A stretch of DNA of 64,000 nucleotides from Rotaria macrura. Its lineage: Eukaryota; Rotifera; Eurotatoria; Philodinida; Philodinidae. Below, one piece after another: positions 26,419 through 39,800 of the stretch (the first letter of the stretch is position 1; every line of letters starts with the position of its first letter). The notes beneath the pieces were generated by a model. It was not told where the DNA came from. It saw only the letters and a program-made list of their open reading frames with translations, and made no database searches. Made by a program: the position numbers and the translations under genes. The stretch is from positions 1 through 64,000 of the forward strand of contig OENT01000126.1 of assembly GCA_900239685.1 (NCBI GenBank). The letters run 5' to 3'.

Positions 26419-29400
26419 ATGCTTAAAAGTCGGCTATGGCGTTTTTTGTTATTATTTTTAGTAGTTTATTTAATATTTCTGTTTGTGTTTTTCCGTTCAT
26501 TTAATTCTGATACAAATGATAAATCAAACATACCGTCTGTACCTCCTCCACGTGTAATTATTGATGACATTCGAGTAAACAATGCTCCTCAAAATCCTAT
26601 AGGTGTACTTAAACCTGATAATAATAAAATGGATCGAGTAGGAGTAATCAATGAACAAAATTTACAACCCACTATGACAAGTGGTGTATTAGGAAATTAT
26701 GAACTAAAAACAATACCTACGGGATCAGGTCCTGGTGAAGGTGGTGAAGGTGTTCAATTGCAAGGAGAAGAGATTCAACGTGGACAAGAATCAGTTTCTG
26801 AATATGGTTTCAATGAAGTAGCAAGCGATAAAATTTCATTAGATCGTCGTGCACGTGATACGAGGTTAGAAAATTTAAAAAGACTAAGATGCAGATGAAA
26901 AAAAACAAAAATATTCATTTAGACCAGACGAATGTAAATATTGGAATTATCCAAGTGTTGATAAATTACCTACAGCATCTGTTGTTCTTGTTTTCTATGA
27001 CGAAGGATGGTCTACATTAGTACGAACATTTCATTCCGTCATCAATACAAGTCCAAAAGAATTATTAAAAGATATAATTCTTGTTGATGATTACAGTGAT
27101 CAAGAACATATAACTGTTCGTTTACCGGAATATATTAAAAAATGGAATGGACTCGTGAAATATGTTCGAACAAAAACACGGTAACTTATGTTGCAAAGAA
27201 GTCTGTCAAAATTTCTCTGACAATTATTCTTTCATTTTTACGTTTGGATTATTCTGTTTCAAAAAAGAACACCGATCTAATCAAGATCTGTGTGAATAGA
27301 ATTTGTAACTTGTTCAATCGAATTCATGCTAGCGCATGTTTAACGCTTGAAAGACCAAGTTTTCTCCTATGATTTTCGACATCTTAGGTAGCAACACATG
27401 ATAACTCTGATGTAGATCGAAGGCTGAAAAGTGAAGAAGAACTTTTCAAACTTCAAAATACGTAATCGAAAAGTTAGCGGAATAGAAAAAATAAATAAAT
27501 AAATTGAGACATATGTAGCATAGAATATTGGATATATGAAATAAGATACACAGTTTTATATTAAAAAACAAACAGCGATACAATAGACTCGAAGAAAAAA
27601 AAGGATAGATCGATTTCTTATCTCAGAACTGTTAAAGGTTGTTTTTCTATTCAGAACACACTATAGTTTTACTTTCACAGTTAGAAAGTGGTCTCAAAAC
27701 TGATCCCTAGAAGAATAAAAAGAGGATATTCATTGAAAATGATCGATCCTATCCGGAAACTTCAAAAAAGAAGCTGTTAGAATAATCCTACTGACATAAC
27801 ACGATATATGGCAATATAAATACTATTGCTCAAGACTCAGTCACTTTTATTGTATTGTCTGCTTCTGCGACGATCCTATTAATTTAATCTTCTAGAAGCT
27901 TATTGAGTAAAAAAGATGTCTATCGACTGGAACACGATGTTAATCCGTCATCGTATACTACTAATATCAGTCTCTTAACGTAGTGGATCGATTAAAAATT
28001 TGACTAGTTTGTTATTGTCCTTCTTACATAAGTGAATCTTTCAATCTTCTTCTAGTGTTGGATTAATTGAAGCCCGTGTTGTCGGTGCTCGTGCTGCTCA
28101 AGGTGATGTTATTGTAGTCTTAGATGCTCATTGCGAATGTGTAAGTCTTCTTTCGTATAATTACGTGGATTCAACTTCGTCTATTGATAATTATCTCGTT
28201 CTTCAAGGTCACGAATTGGCTACCACCATTACTTACTCGAATCGCTTTAAATCGTAAAACTTTAGCTGTACCTATTGTCGATGGAATCGAATGGAATACT
28301 CTTCGACACAATACAGCTTACGGTGGCACGCTCTATCGTGGTATATGGGAATGGGGATTTTTATATAAAGAAACAGAATTACCACAACGTGAAAGAAGTT
28401 CAATGAAATATCAAACTGAACCTTATAAAAGTCCAACGGTAAATTTGAAATTGATTTTATCGTTCTATTTGTTGATGAACTGTTTTTTTTTGTCTGTTTT
28501 TGTAAAATATTTTCAGCATGCCGGTGGTCTTCTTGCTATTGAGAAAAACTGGTTTTTTGAATTGGGTGGTTATGATCCAGATATCAAAATTTGGTAAGAG
28601 TTAACTTATTTCTTAAAATTTTCGTTTTCGGAGTAATTCAATTGTTAAGAAAAAGAAAATAAAGAAAAGCAAATGTTAGAATAGGAAAGATTATTCTAGT
28701 TTAATATAGAATAATATAATAATCTTTATTGTAATTTTCTTGTTTTAGGGGAGGTATGTAATTATTTTTGAAATAATCTCACAACTATTTTAACATTTGA
28801 TATTAGGTGAGCAATATGAATTAAGTTTCAAAGTTTGGATGTGTGGTGGTCAAGTTGAATGGTAAGTTACAACATATATATTGTCTCATTCGATTGAACT
28901 AATAATTATGACTTGATTTTAAAGGGTTACATGTAGTCATGTTGGACATATATATCGAGGACCACGTCGACGTAGTATGCATCCTCGAGGTGGTAATATT
29001 CATCAGAGTCATATAAATCATATGCGCGTGGCTGAAGTAATTTACTTTTTCTAGGCAGATATTTCTTTTAGTATTTGGCTTGTTGTTGTTTTGATTCTTA
29101 GATTTGGATGGATGAATATAAAGAATATTATTTACGTCGGCAGCCAAATCATGCACATCTTAATATTGGTGACACAACCGAGTATAAAGCATTACGAAAA
29201 CATTTGAATTGTTCAAGTTTTAAATGGTTTCTTGATAATGTTGCCTATGAAATGGCTGAGAAATATCCATTACCACCAGCGAATCTTGTTTGGGGTGAAA
29301 TGCGTAACGATCAATTTAAGCAATGGTGTGCCGATACACTTGATAATCAGTTTGGCCGACCTGTAGGCATATCCGGTTGTCATCATCAAGGTGGCAATCA

Positions 29401-30075
29401 ATTATTTCGCATTAATGTCGAAGGTGAATGGTCATCGGGTGAACATTGTTTTGTATCGGAAGGAAATTCAGTTGTTGCCAGGTATGTTAATAGAGTTTTC
29501 CCTTCTTATTTTCGATGCTTTGTATGATCAGTATGATATCAGTAGAGCCAATATAGGCAAAACAAGTAGCCATCAATCTAGACTATTGATGCTATCGATG
29601 TATTTCATTAGGAATATTTGTGAACCATCGAAATTAGAATGGCATGATAGAAAAATTGATGTAAACTTGAAAATGTTTTCATTTCTCGAAGGTTAGTGTA
29701 CCGTAACATGTCAAACATCATTAGAAAGTCTTTGCCCGACTTATACGCATTGAAAATGTAAAGATACGAATTTCTTCAAGATATTTTAATAAGGTTTTGT
29801 TTTTCCATGAATAGGTTTTTAGAGATTTCACATGGACGCATCGGAGATTATTGAATTTCGATCTAAATGATATTTCTTTTTGTAATAGACATTGTGTACA
29901 AATGGGTCGATGGATTCCGAAAGGTGAATGGACATATGACAATACAACACAGCAAGTTCGTTCGACGAAGGCTTACAAATGTGCAGCAACCGATGGTAAA
30001 ATTTTGTTTCTTGAAACTTGTGACGGAAGTTCTTCAGCACAAAAATGGACATGGGCAGAAACATATGTTGTGTAG
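26419..30075 (+). CDS. Polypeptide N-acetylgalactosaminyltransferase
   Basis: A Golgi enzyme that starts mucin-type O-glycosylation by transferring GalNAc from UDP-GalNAc to Ser/Thr. Exons: 26419-26864, 26923-27180, 28056-28140, 28208-28438, 28517-28593, 28749-28753, 28807-28861, 28925-29036, 29102-29481, 29889-30075; 611 aa, normal for the family. Type II topology: a short basic N-terminus, then a signal anchor (FLLLFLVVYLIFLFVFF, about residues 9–25) and a low-complexity stem. The GT2-type catalytic domain has LPTASVVLVFYDEGWSTL, the DxH metal motif in VVLDAHCEC, the Gal/GalNAc-T segment ending WGGEQYELSF, and TCSHVGHIYRG. A C-terminal ricin-type lectin domain shows GGNQLFRI and SAQKWTWAE. 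A 5-nt exon (GGGAG) is required to make the WGGE motif. The 875-nt intron before 28056 holds no recognisable coding. I cannot assign a specific GALNT paralogue. Confidence 0.93.
28749..28753 (+). other. 5-nt micro-exon of the GalNAc-transferase
   Basis: GGGAG between a ttgttttag acceptor and a gtatgtaat donor. It joins exon 28517-28593 (ends ...ATTTG) to 28807-28861 (starts GTGAG) to give Trp-Gly-Gly-Glu. Direct joining of the flanking exons would create TGG TGA, a stop. Confidence 0.85.
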
Positions 30076-30404
30076 ACATTTTCAATACAAGACATTAACT
30101 ATATCGAATCATAATTACAACAGAAGTTATATTACTTCGAGAATCTCGAATTAATTTCGATTTTTTTTTTGTTTCTTTCTTGTGATATTGTTTATCATGA
30201 TGGCTACTTTCATTTCTATTATTTCTTACTACATCGATTGACTGGTAATTTTTGTTTTATGTTCTTTTTATTTTTCAAATATCTGTAAAATCATTTCCAT
30301 CGTCTATTTATTAACGTTGATACTAATAGTGACTCAAAGAAATGAAAAAAATAAGCACGCTAATTAATATCTTTATTTAATTTATTCACTTCAGATAAAA
30401 AAAA
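30076..30404. other. Short intergenic spacer, GALNT to M3 peptidase-like gene
   Basis: 329 bases with no gene. It ends in a polypyrimidine-rich acceptor (tttattcacttcag) nine bases before the next start codon, which could be a 5'-UTR or spliced-leader acceptor. Confidence 0.5.
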
Positions 30405-33400
30405 ATGTTACATTTATTAACAAAACGTGCATGCATAACTAATCGGCAAACATTACATTTCTCTAAATCGATTCTTCGTAATAGTTATTATTTAGTGTAA
30501 GTTTGGATTGTTGTTTTTCCTTCTGATGAAATAATTCTATGCGATTTCAATTTCAAGACTACCAGAATTACCACCTGTTATTGACGGTAGTGATGCAGTA
30601 TTTCATTCTGACACACTTCCATCCTTTGAACATGCGACACCACAAATTATTGTTAGTGGTGGCCTTCGATTATGTTCAGAAGTTGATACTAATATTCAAC
30701 AACACATTGAGAAATTAGCACATGGTAAATATAATGTGCTTTCAGTTATATTTTACATTAAAATTATGAAGCATAGATGAATTCAATTTATTAATCGATA
30801 ACTTTCTTTCGATAAGATTTTCTTAGCATTTCTGTGATTTTCGTATGAAAAAAGATAGAAATCATTGAAAACTAACGTACAATGTCGAGCAAACATATCT
30901 TGCAAAAGGATTCATATCAATCGAAAAATATTGACTAATCGTACAGAACTTGCATTTTATTTATAACAGTAACTTTTTTTGAAAGTCAAACGCTTTTAAA
31001 TAGTACAAATTTAAGATCGTTTGATTTCTATACTATAACGGGTGGCAAATAATGAATGAGTTACTTTCGTGACGTATTTTTTATGATGTAATTAATCATC
31101 TAAAATTTTCTAAATAAACTCATTCAATATTTCTACAAAATCTATATACAGTTTTGGATATAAGTAAAAGATGCATTGATTTTCCAAACTGTTACATCTT
31201 GAAAGATACTAAACAGTTATTTTAAAGCAAATTTTAAGTTGACAAAAAAAACTGCATGTTCAAGAATGTTTTCGAGAAATCTCAACGAAGTCTGATATAA
31301 TTAGTCTTGGAAAAACCTTCAAAAGAATTTAGAAATTAGTAAATAGAAAAAGAAAGTCATTGTAATCTGAATTCATTTTCGTCAACGAACCTTCGTCTGT
31401 ATGAGAATGTAAATGCTGTGGTGCAGTTGGGAAAATTAATGGCAACTATATTTCCAAAATTGTATCGAAGTAGAATATGCTCCGCAATTACCAAAAACTT
31501 AGTTTGATAGGAGAGAATTTAATTCTCTATTGAATATGTTTCTTTTGAATGATTAATTATATCGAGAAAACAAAAAACCGTTTTCAAAATAACTCGTTCA
31601 TTATTTGCCACCTGTTGTTCTATGCAATTCTCTCTAAGGAAAACATCAGTTATAACGTACACTCTTCTTCATTCTGAATCCAAAGTCAAATGAATAGGAT
31701 ACTTTTAAATTTAAACATCTAATTTAAATGTAAATAAAGTAAAATGATACGAGAATGTTTTGTGTTACATCTGCCTTTCTTTGTGTACGTCTAGATAAAT
31801 CGAAGACTACATTTGAATCTATATTTAATCCGATTGAAGATTTAAATGTTCCATTTGAAACTGGTTATTATACAATTCGTCAATTAGCACTTGTGAAACA
31901 AAGAACATTTGCTAACTTATTTTCCAAAGTTTGCTTAAAAATATCTTATCCAATTGGGTTATGTTAGTTTTTTTTCTTCCATTTTATCATAGTTTGATAG
32001 TCATTTTTCTATTCATCGTGAATTTCGCTTTCAAGATACTGTTCTCTTCAGTTTAATTCAAGTAAATTCAATTTGATTTAATTCATGATTGAATATGTCA
32101 TCGATCGATCGATTTAGAATCTGGATAAAGATGAAAAACGAGCCAAATTAAAAGATTGGCAACAAACATTAGTAAATGTTTATTTACATTATGGAAAATT
32201 GAATGGTTGTCATTTAAGTAACGAAGAACTCGATCAAATACAACTGCTCAATGGAAAACTTAGTCAACATCAATATAGTTTTGCGTAGATATATTCATTG
32301 CATTTATTTAAATAATGATATTTGTCTATATTTCGTTTTTACAGTCAAAAACTTCTCTATGCAAATAAAACATTTACGCATCTTGAACTTGATCCATTTG
32401 CCTTCGACGATGTACCGTATCATATCAAACAACAATATGCTGTTGATAAGTATGATATTGATGCATGATAGGAATGTCCAGGTGGACATGGAGTAAAATA
32501 AAATTCAAACTATGCTAATTAGCTATCTAAATAGGTACGACCTATACTCTGATCGATTATTTATCTAATGTTATAGTACGTTTGAGTGTTAGTGCATGAA
32601 AAAAAAACAACCATTTGTATTCGATTATTTCTTTTTTTCATTGCATTGTCGATAGCAATCATCGGTCTATAAACGTCGAGTTGTTTTTCAGATACTCACA
32701 TTTAGTATTACGAGTGAATTTATAATTGTCTATAACGAAATTGTATGAAACTTCTCAAAGAATTTTATTTCATCGATCAATCATATTACTAGTCTAGACT
32801 TCGCACGAATTTTTCATAATTTTACAGGGTAAAGTCTCTTTGCGAGAACTGTTAGTTTTCAAGAGAAAACATATGTCTACCTGGTCTGTACTAAAACAAT
32901 AGTCACTATGCAACGTATCTTTAATTTTTATATTGAATAAATTTGATATTTAATATAGAGCAAAACCAGATTCAGGACCATGGAAACTTGATTTATCCGA
33001 TCGAACATTTCATACAATCATGTCTTACTGTGGTAATCGACCATTGAGAAAATTAATGTTTCAGGCTTACTATGGACGTGCATCACCAACCACTGATCGA
33101 TTAAATCGAAATGTTGAAAATATTGTTGAAATAATAAGAAAACGGTTATTGTTTTATTTAATTTGTTTCAGAAAAAAGAAAAATAATCAACTGATTCTAT
33201 TTTAATGTATTTAGAAAATCGATTGCTAAATTTCTTGGTTATTCTTGCTTTTCTGATATTGTTTTACAAAATAAAATGGCTCGAACAAAAGAAACCGTAC
33301 AAGAATTTATTGAAACAACGCGTTCAAAATTAAAGCCAATACATGATGAAAATATTCGACAATTAACAGCATATGCACAAGAAAAATCAACTAAGCCGAA

Positions 33401-35720
33401 AGAATATGAACAATTACAAGCATGGGATGTTGCTTATTGGCGTCATAAGCAATGTCAAGAATTGCATTCATCATTAAAAATTGATCCATTACAAATAAGC
33501 CGACATTTCTCATATGAACATGTGTTGAAAGGACTTTTCAATTTTGTGGAATATCTATTAGGTATTAAATTTGAACTTGACAATAGTTTCGGTGAACAAC
33601 ATAAATGGCATGCTGATGTACAAGTTTATAAATGTATAGAGAATGGTATCGGATTGAGATGTGTTTTTCCTTATTTCAAAGAAAGAGAGTGTCCTATTGT
33701 TTAGGAACAACAATCGGTCATTTGTTAATCGATGCATTTTCTAGACCGAATGAGAAAGCAGATGTATCAATCGGTGTTGCAGGACGAGGTCAGTAGATTA
33801 TCAGATGATCATAATATTCAATATTCAATATTCGTTTTTATTATCTCTTAAGATCGTTGTGAACGCTACAAAATTATGCCAATTGCATATCTCAATATGA
33901 GCTTACCACACATCGAAGGCGCAGCGACCCTAATGACATTGACACAACTTAAAGAGATGTTTTTTGCTGTATGTATACAGAAGCTATTCGACAAAGAGAA
34001 GAATCTATGAGCTAACGTTTCCGCCTATTGATGAATGATTTTTTGAATCGAGGCTATGTGCATCATGTAGATTCAAATGAGTTACGAAACTTATTTAGAG
34101 ACTTTTTGTTCGCGACTTACTTATCTCTAAACGAGTTTTTGTATTTCTTCGGTATTCCAAGATTTTGTCACTGTTCGAATGTAGAGTGTCGAGCGATGAT
34201 CATAATCTCCATCGGCAGTTAGCAATACTTCGTTTCAAGATATTTACTTACTCATCATTTATTATACACTTCATGCTATTTCAATTCAAAAACCCATAAT
34301 TCATTCGAAGACTTTTCTCGTGATTATGGACCAGACAATCGTGTCATTTAGTTCATAATTGAAAAGAATTAACATCATTGCTTAGGTGATTTCTATGTTT
34401 ACTAATATTTGCAGATATTCAATTGAAAGACTCACACTAATTGGCAAGAGTAGTCAGTGTCTGAAATAGCATCATTCAATATAGTAGCCGATTTAATTGT
34501 GTAGTACGGATTATTTGGAAGAGAATTTTTGACTACCGGCTATAGACCTTGTTTGAATGCCCCATTCATATTCCGTTGCGGACCATGATAATTTCTACAG
34601 TCACTTATGGAGTTCACATGATAAAAGGGAAACCAGTAGTTGATTATTTTGCTTAGATGAGAGAGTGAACGTCTCATGGATAGTCATCTTACTCTATTTT
34701 CAGATCTCTGTTTTAATTCGCAAAATACACTTTATTATTTCATACTGAAAGTCTAGAAAACATTCGATTCTATTGGTTTTTTGAGGATATTGAAAGTTTC
34801 ATCCGTGGAATATTGGTCTTATAGAAATATAAACAAAAAAGAGACAACTAGAGAATATAGTAGATTCCAGTCATAAAGAACATTCAGATTACTGAAAGAA
34901 AACGTCATAATTCGATTATTATCAAAATTTCATACTATTACTTACATAGTTTTGAATAATGTCACATTGAAGATTATTCTTTTCAAATTACTCTATAATT
35001 TTGCTTTTCCTTAAGTTTGGTCGTGTTCTTCAAGTTCTTCTTACTCGTTCACCAAATCATGAATTATCTGGCATACGTAATCTTGAATCGGACGCACTTG
35101 ATATTGTTCCGAATTTCTTTATTCAGTGGCTTCGTGATCCAAGTATTCTTTCATATATAAGTCAAAATGTTGATACAAAACAAAGTCTTGATTCTTCAAC
35201 TTATCATAAGGCACTAAATCAAATCGATCATCATATGATAGCACATGATGTTCTTCGACAATTATATTTAAGTGCATTCGATCTTGAAATTCATACAAAT
35301 GGAACGAATTATTACGATGCCATGGTTAAACTATGGTCATTGTTTACACCAGTGCCACTGAATAATCGTGATTTTCATCCGTGTAGTTTTGAACAAATCT
35401 ATTCTGAACAATTAGCATCAGCTTATTATTCACATAAATGGTCAGAAATGGTTGCATGTGATTTATTTCATGCTTTTAAAGAAGCAGGAATAAATGACAA
35501 AGACAAAATTCCAGTACTTGGGAAAAAGTAATGTGAAAAATAAATGAAGTTTTAGTTAAAGTTTATATTTTATCGATTTTGATCTTTTCTTATTTTTAGA
35601 TTTCGTGACACAATCCTTGCTCGTGGTGGTACTAATAGTATGCGAGACTTGTTTCGAGAATTTCGATCACGTGATCCAAGTTACGAATATTATGTTCAAC
35701 AATTAACAACTCAATTTTGA
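30405..35720 (+). CDS. Oligopeptidase A-like M3 peptidase homologue lacking zinc ligands
   Basis: A member of peptidase family M3 (bacterial oligopeptidase A and organellar oligopeptidase type). Exons: 30405-30496, 30558-30724, 31795-31928, 32118-32284, 32345-32449, 32959-33144, 33215-33645, 33705-33788, 33853-33968, 35016-35527, 35600-35720; 704 aa with no internal stop. The N-terminus (MLHLLTKRACITNRQTLHFS) is basic and hydroxylated, like a mitochondrial presequence. Family landmarks are MSYCGNRPLRKLMFQAYYGR, the AWDVAYWRHKQ segment, KWHADVQVY, IGHLLIDAFSRP, PIAYLNMSLP, then LARGGTNSMRDLFREFRSRD at the C-terminus. The family's HEFGH zinc motif is replaced by FAFGR, and the third-ligand Glu (in DAVELPS of E. 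coli OpdA) is Asp in DALDIVP, so catalysis by the usual mechanism is not expected. The segment between 31928 and 32118 also appears shorter than in relatives. It could be a pseudoenzyme retained for another role, or a gene early in decay. Intron 9 (1047 nt) falls exactly in the lost motif. Confidence 0.85.
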
Positions 35721-36774
35721 AACTGTCCTCTTTTCTAACCTGTACTCTTCTGACACTTTGTTCTTGTAGGCAATAGGAAAGCTGACGTAGAAAAGAAACA
35801 AAAAACGAAGCGTTAGTAATAAAATCCATAACGCAGAACTGAATAAAATTTGCAAAGATTCTTTCTACAATCGTCGTTTAAGTCTTCAATCTTCACATGT
35901 ATATATGAATGTAATATGCCAATTATTTCATTAATCGATCATTTATTTTCACAGCTGAAAGAACAAAAAAAAAAGGTTACGATTAACTCACATAACTTCA
36001 ATTATGATGCATTCTACAATCTCTTATTCAATATATTGGATGTATTATGATCATGTCTATGTTATTGATAATTTCTATCAAAGAATTTTCGATATACTAG
36101 AGCAAAGTTAAATAATTTGAAATGTTATCAGGCATAGTATTCTTTCATTTACTAATTCCACATCAAATCACAGAATCAACAAAATGTAATCATGAATCGA
36201 ACTAAAAGAAGTTAGCCATGTTTTAAATCATTAGTCTTATCCTTAAGATAAGACGTACAGAATTAGTTTCATAAGGTAGGATACGAAAAAAAACCAACTG
36301 TAAGATCATCTGACTAATCTTTGAAAGCTTTGTTCTGACATGTATAATCGAAAATAATAATCGGTTGTGTACATGAGTATCTTTGATTGGAAAACAAATA
36401 ATTCGATATATTTTCTGTAAATATAACCGTCATTCATTAATAGAACTTCATCCATTTTAAGGGTATATTCTTGATTCATCGACAAATTTTTTCATGAATG
36501 ATACTCGAATATTCATGAAAATATATTCTTTTAGAGAAAGACATTCGATAGATCATGGTGACACAATCCACCAGTTTTATAATGAATGTTATCATCAACA
36601 TAAAGCGTATAGAAATGATTTCTATTAGAGAGCATGATTTTTCTTCACAACTAAGATGATCATGTAGAATATATTAGAAAAAACATAATGTGTTTCTTTC
36701 CATTGTTTTGTTTTATCTAAAAAAACAAGTATAAGTGCATGCGCTGCCGATATAACATATAAATTCGAATCAAA
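35721..36774. other. Intergenic, no gene seen
   Basis: Downstream flank of the M3 peptidase-like gene with AATAAA at about 35817. Only short random open frames. Confidence 0.4.
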
Positions 36775-36876
36775 ATGTTTTTGATTACTGAAACCACCAA
36801 AGGTAGAAAATGTTTACGATTTGATGAATATTGTTATCATCGTGAACGAATTCGTAACGCTCGTACTACTAATTGA
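36775..36876 (+). pseudogene. FLYWCH zinc-finger-like fragment
   Basis: A 33-codon open stretch reads GRKCLRFDEYCYHRERIRN, matching the first half of a FLYWCH domain (pattern: basic KGxxxL-x-x-D-x-Y-x-Y). It stops with TGA just after TTN, where the conserved Trp and Cys should follow. FLYWCH domains often accompany MULE-type transposases or zinc-finger proteins. No second half or transposase is recognisable nearby, so I take it as a relic. The match is short. Confidence 0.4.
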
Positions 36877-39800
36877 ATTATTTTTCTTTAAATAAATACT
36901 GTTGAATAGAAAGTTTCGATGAAAAGAGCCAATTAGTCTTCATTTTTCGATGTGGTAAGATCAAACTCATTTCTAGTTGACAGAAAACAATTATGGCAAA
37001 GTAAAGTAAGTTTACTCATAATAAATTGATTAATAATCTATTAAAATTAAAAGGATCAAATATCAAAACATGATAAATTTAATTATGCCCATGTAACTTG
37101 AAGAATTATGGTTTCCTTTTGTATATGACCTTTCAAAAGTAAGTACTCGATGATAAAGGTCATAATGAAGAGAGTTACTCAAACGCAGCAAATGAATAAA
37201 TACTTCGTAAACTGAGAAAATATCGATCGATCATCTAAGTATTTGTATATCATAGAAACATCAAAGACAAAGAGTAGCTGAGCGAAAAAAACAATCAAAA
37301 CTATGTGCCATTCGAATTTTGGAACGTACTTGTTTTTATGTTCAGTTCATTACTATTTCATTACTACCGTCTATGAATAATGCCATTGGTTGATTGAATG
37401 ATGAGGTTGGAGGCATCCAGCAAGCACTTCTTCATCATTACAGTGATGTCGAGAAGTCTATTAATTATTTTCATTGAAAGCATAAATATAGACCGTTGAA
37501 TTAAATAGTTAATGTAGATTTCTAAAATAATTGATTATTATTCAAAAGCATGATCACGTTCATTTTTTTCTTCCTTTATTTTTGAAATTCATAAATGATG
37601 TTACATCATCTTAATCCTTCAACAATTTTTGAACATATTTTCATCAAATATTTCGTCAAATGACAGGACTTCTTCTATGGTCGAATAGATCTCTAGTACT
37701 TCTATACATAGTTCCATATGTTTACATTCAACTATTCATCGGTATCTTCCAATAAGCGTAAACAAAGTGCAGATGTCATGATTCTTAGACTTTCCTTCAG
37801 TGCCGCTGAAGTTGCTCTTGTTCTAATCAAAGATAGATACCAAGCTTGAATGAACTAATCCGAGGGATGCCTAATTTCCATTTCAATTAAGTAATAAGTA
37901 CATTCATTGACTGTAGTCAATGAATTCAAGTGTTTTTGGTTATTAATTTGATGAATTGTAATTAATTCGATCGAAGTTCTTTCTAAACGAATATAGACAA
38001 GTCAATTTTTAGCGAGATGTCAATTTTAGGCATTGTGTGCTAGGCACTGCTTCTCTCCTCTTTTCAAGTTATTGGAAATTTGTCATACTGTTTCTAATCA
38101 AAACATCATGGAAAACAAATGAACAGCAGAACGGAAAATCTTTCTTTTTCAAAAGTACGTAAATAATTGCTTTTTTTCTTAAACATTCTACAATAGAGAA
38201 TAAGAATTCTTTTTACTAAATGGCAATCAGGTAATGCAAAGTTCTTCTTAACTAAGTAGATAAGAATTTGTGAAAAAGTATTTAAACGCACGAAACGGGA
38301 GCCACGATTGTCACTCATTCACGCTAATTTAAAAAAATACGCAAGAAACTCTTGTGTTTAGTGCAATATTTTCATTTGCAGAATGTGAAAAGGCCGAAAA
38401 ATTCCAAAATAGAGCATGCAAACGCGTGTTTCTAAATTCTCGTCTGCTTGACTACTGTTAAAATACCCTTATATTTTAATTTAAGTAGTTTACTACGACC
38501 TAAGTACGTCTGATTGATTCCGTATATGAAATACTGATGATAATCAAATGCTGTGCTTGATAGTCGAAATCCTTATAGAGTACACAGAGTCATATTGCAT
38601 GTATGTTCCATTTTTTCAATGAAACTATAAAATATAGAGATATTTTTCATTAGTCCAAGAAAATTTCTACAATTAGAGTAGTATTGTATAAGCATCGGCA
38701 TTTTTCACAGACTTGAAACTAAATAGTGATAAACTTTAGTTGTTTCGAGATCGTTGGAGCGTATGATTAACATCAATAAGTGTCAATTTGAACGTCTTCA
38801 ATGTTGAAACACTGACAGATTCTATCCAGCTCATGAGGACATTTTTTCCTGGAAAAACAAAGTTGACATGTTAACACAATCCTTTTCAAGTGCTGCTGAA
38901 TAAAAAAATTGTCACTCATTTCAAGTGAGGTCGATAGTTCAGTTTTCGAATCGCAAATAAAATGCGATTGATTCTGTTAATCTCTATCTGTTTACTATTC
39001 TTTTGCGCCTATTTATGCTCATTGACTTCTATCATATATTACAATGCATAGGTGTCGTTGAATTCAAATATGTTTAGTTCATATTGAAAATGGTTTTAGA
39101 AGTTTATTTTTTGAACAAAAAAAAACCAAAAAGAGAGAATATGTACAAGTTTCTAGACTATTTCAAAAAGCAATTGCCTTTATAGAAAATTTCAGTACAA
39201 ATGTGATCAAGTTAAACTCAAAACTGATTGAAAGTCGATACTGGTCATATTGATTTTAACCATTATTGATTGAATTTAATTTAACTTCAGCATAATTTTT
39301 TACATGATTTATATTCGAGAACAATGTTGTATGTCTAGTCGGAAATTTTAAAGAAAACCCTGGTTACTAAAAACATTGAAGTGTTTTTTTTTTCTAGAAA
39401 TAAAAACGACAGTGTTTTATTAACAGTGACTTTTTTGAATTCAATCAAATAACGATGATAATTTTTGTGTTTCCGTAGGTTTCCATGTGAATGAGATGTT
39501 GAATGTGTGCGTCACAGTGAGATATTTGCAAAAATGAGATTCTGCCATGTTAACTAACATTCATACTCTTTCTATCTATTTTCATCTACTCCTAAAGAAA
39601 TCTTCGTTGTTACAACAGTCATCGTCTAAATTTCAAAGAAGAATCATAAATTTTCTCCCACATTATTTCAACCATCTTTAGATTTATTTTCAAAATTAAT
39701 ATTAATCTTTACCTTCCAAATAAAAAACGATGATCATCTGTCACGGAAATTCATATAAATCGTCTCAAAATAGCTGTCTATTGATGATGCCCGGTCAATA

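Noticed and set aside
26865-26922. Apparent stop in the GalNAc-transferase first exon
   Set aside because: A 58-nt intron with gttag donor and catttag acceptor restores the frame to CKYWNYPSVDK.
33646-33704. Apparent frame disruption in the M3 peptidase (stop at 33702-33704)
   Set aside because: A 59-nt GT–AG intron (33646-33704) removes it and rejoins GTTIGHLLIDAF in frame.
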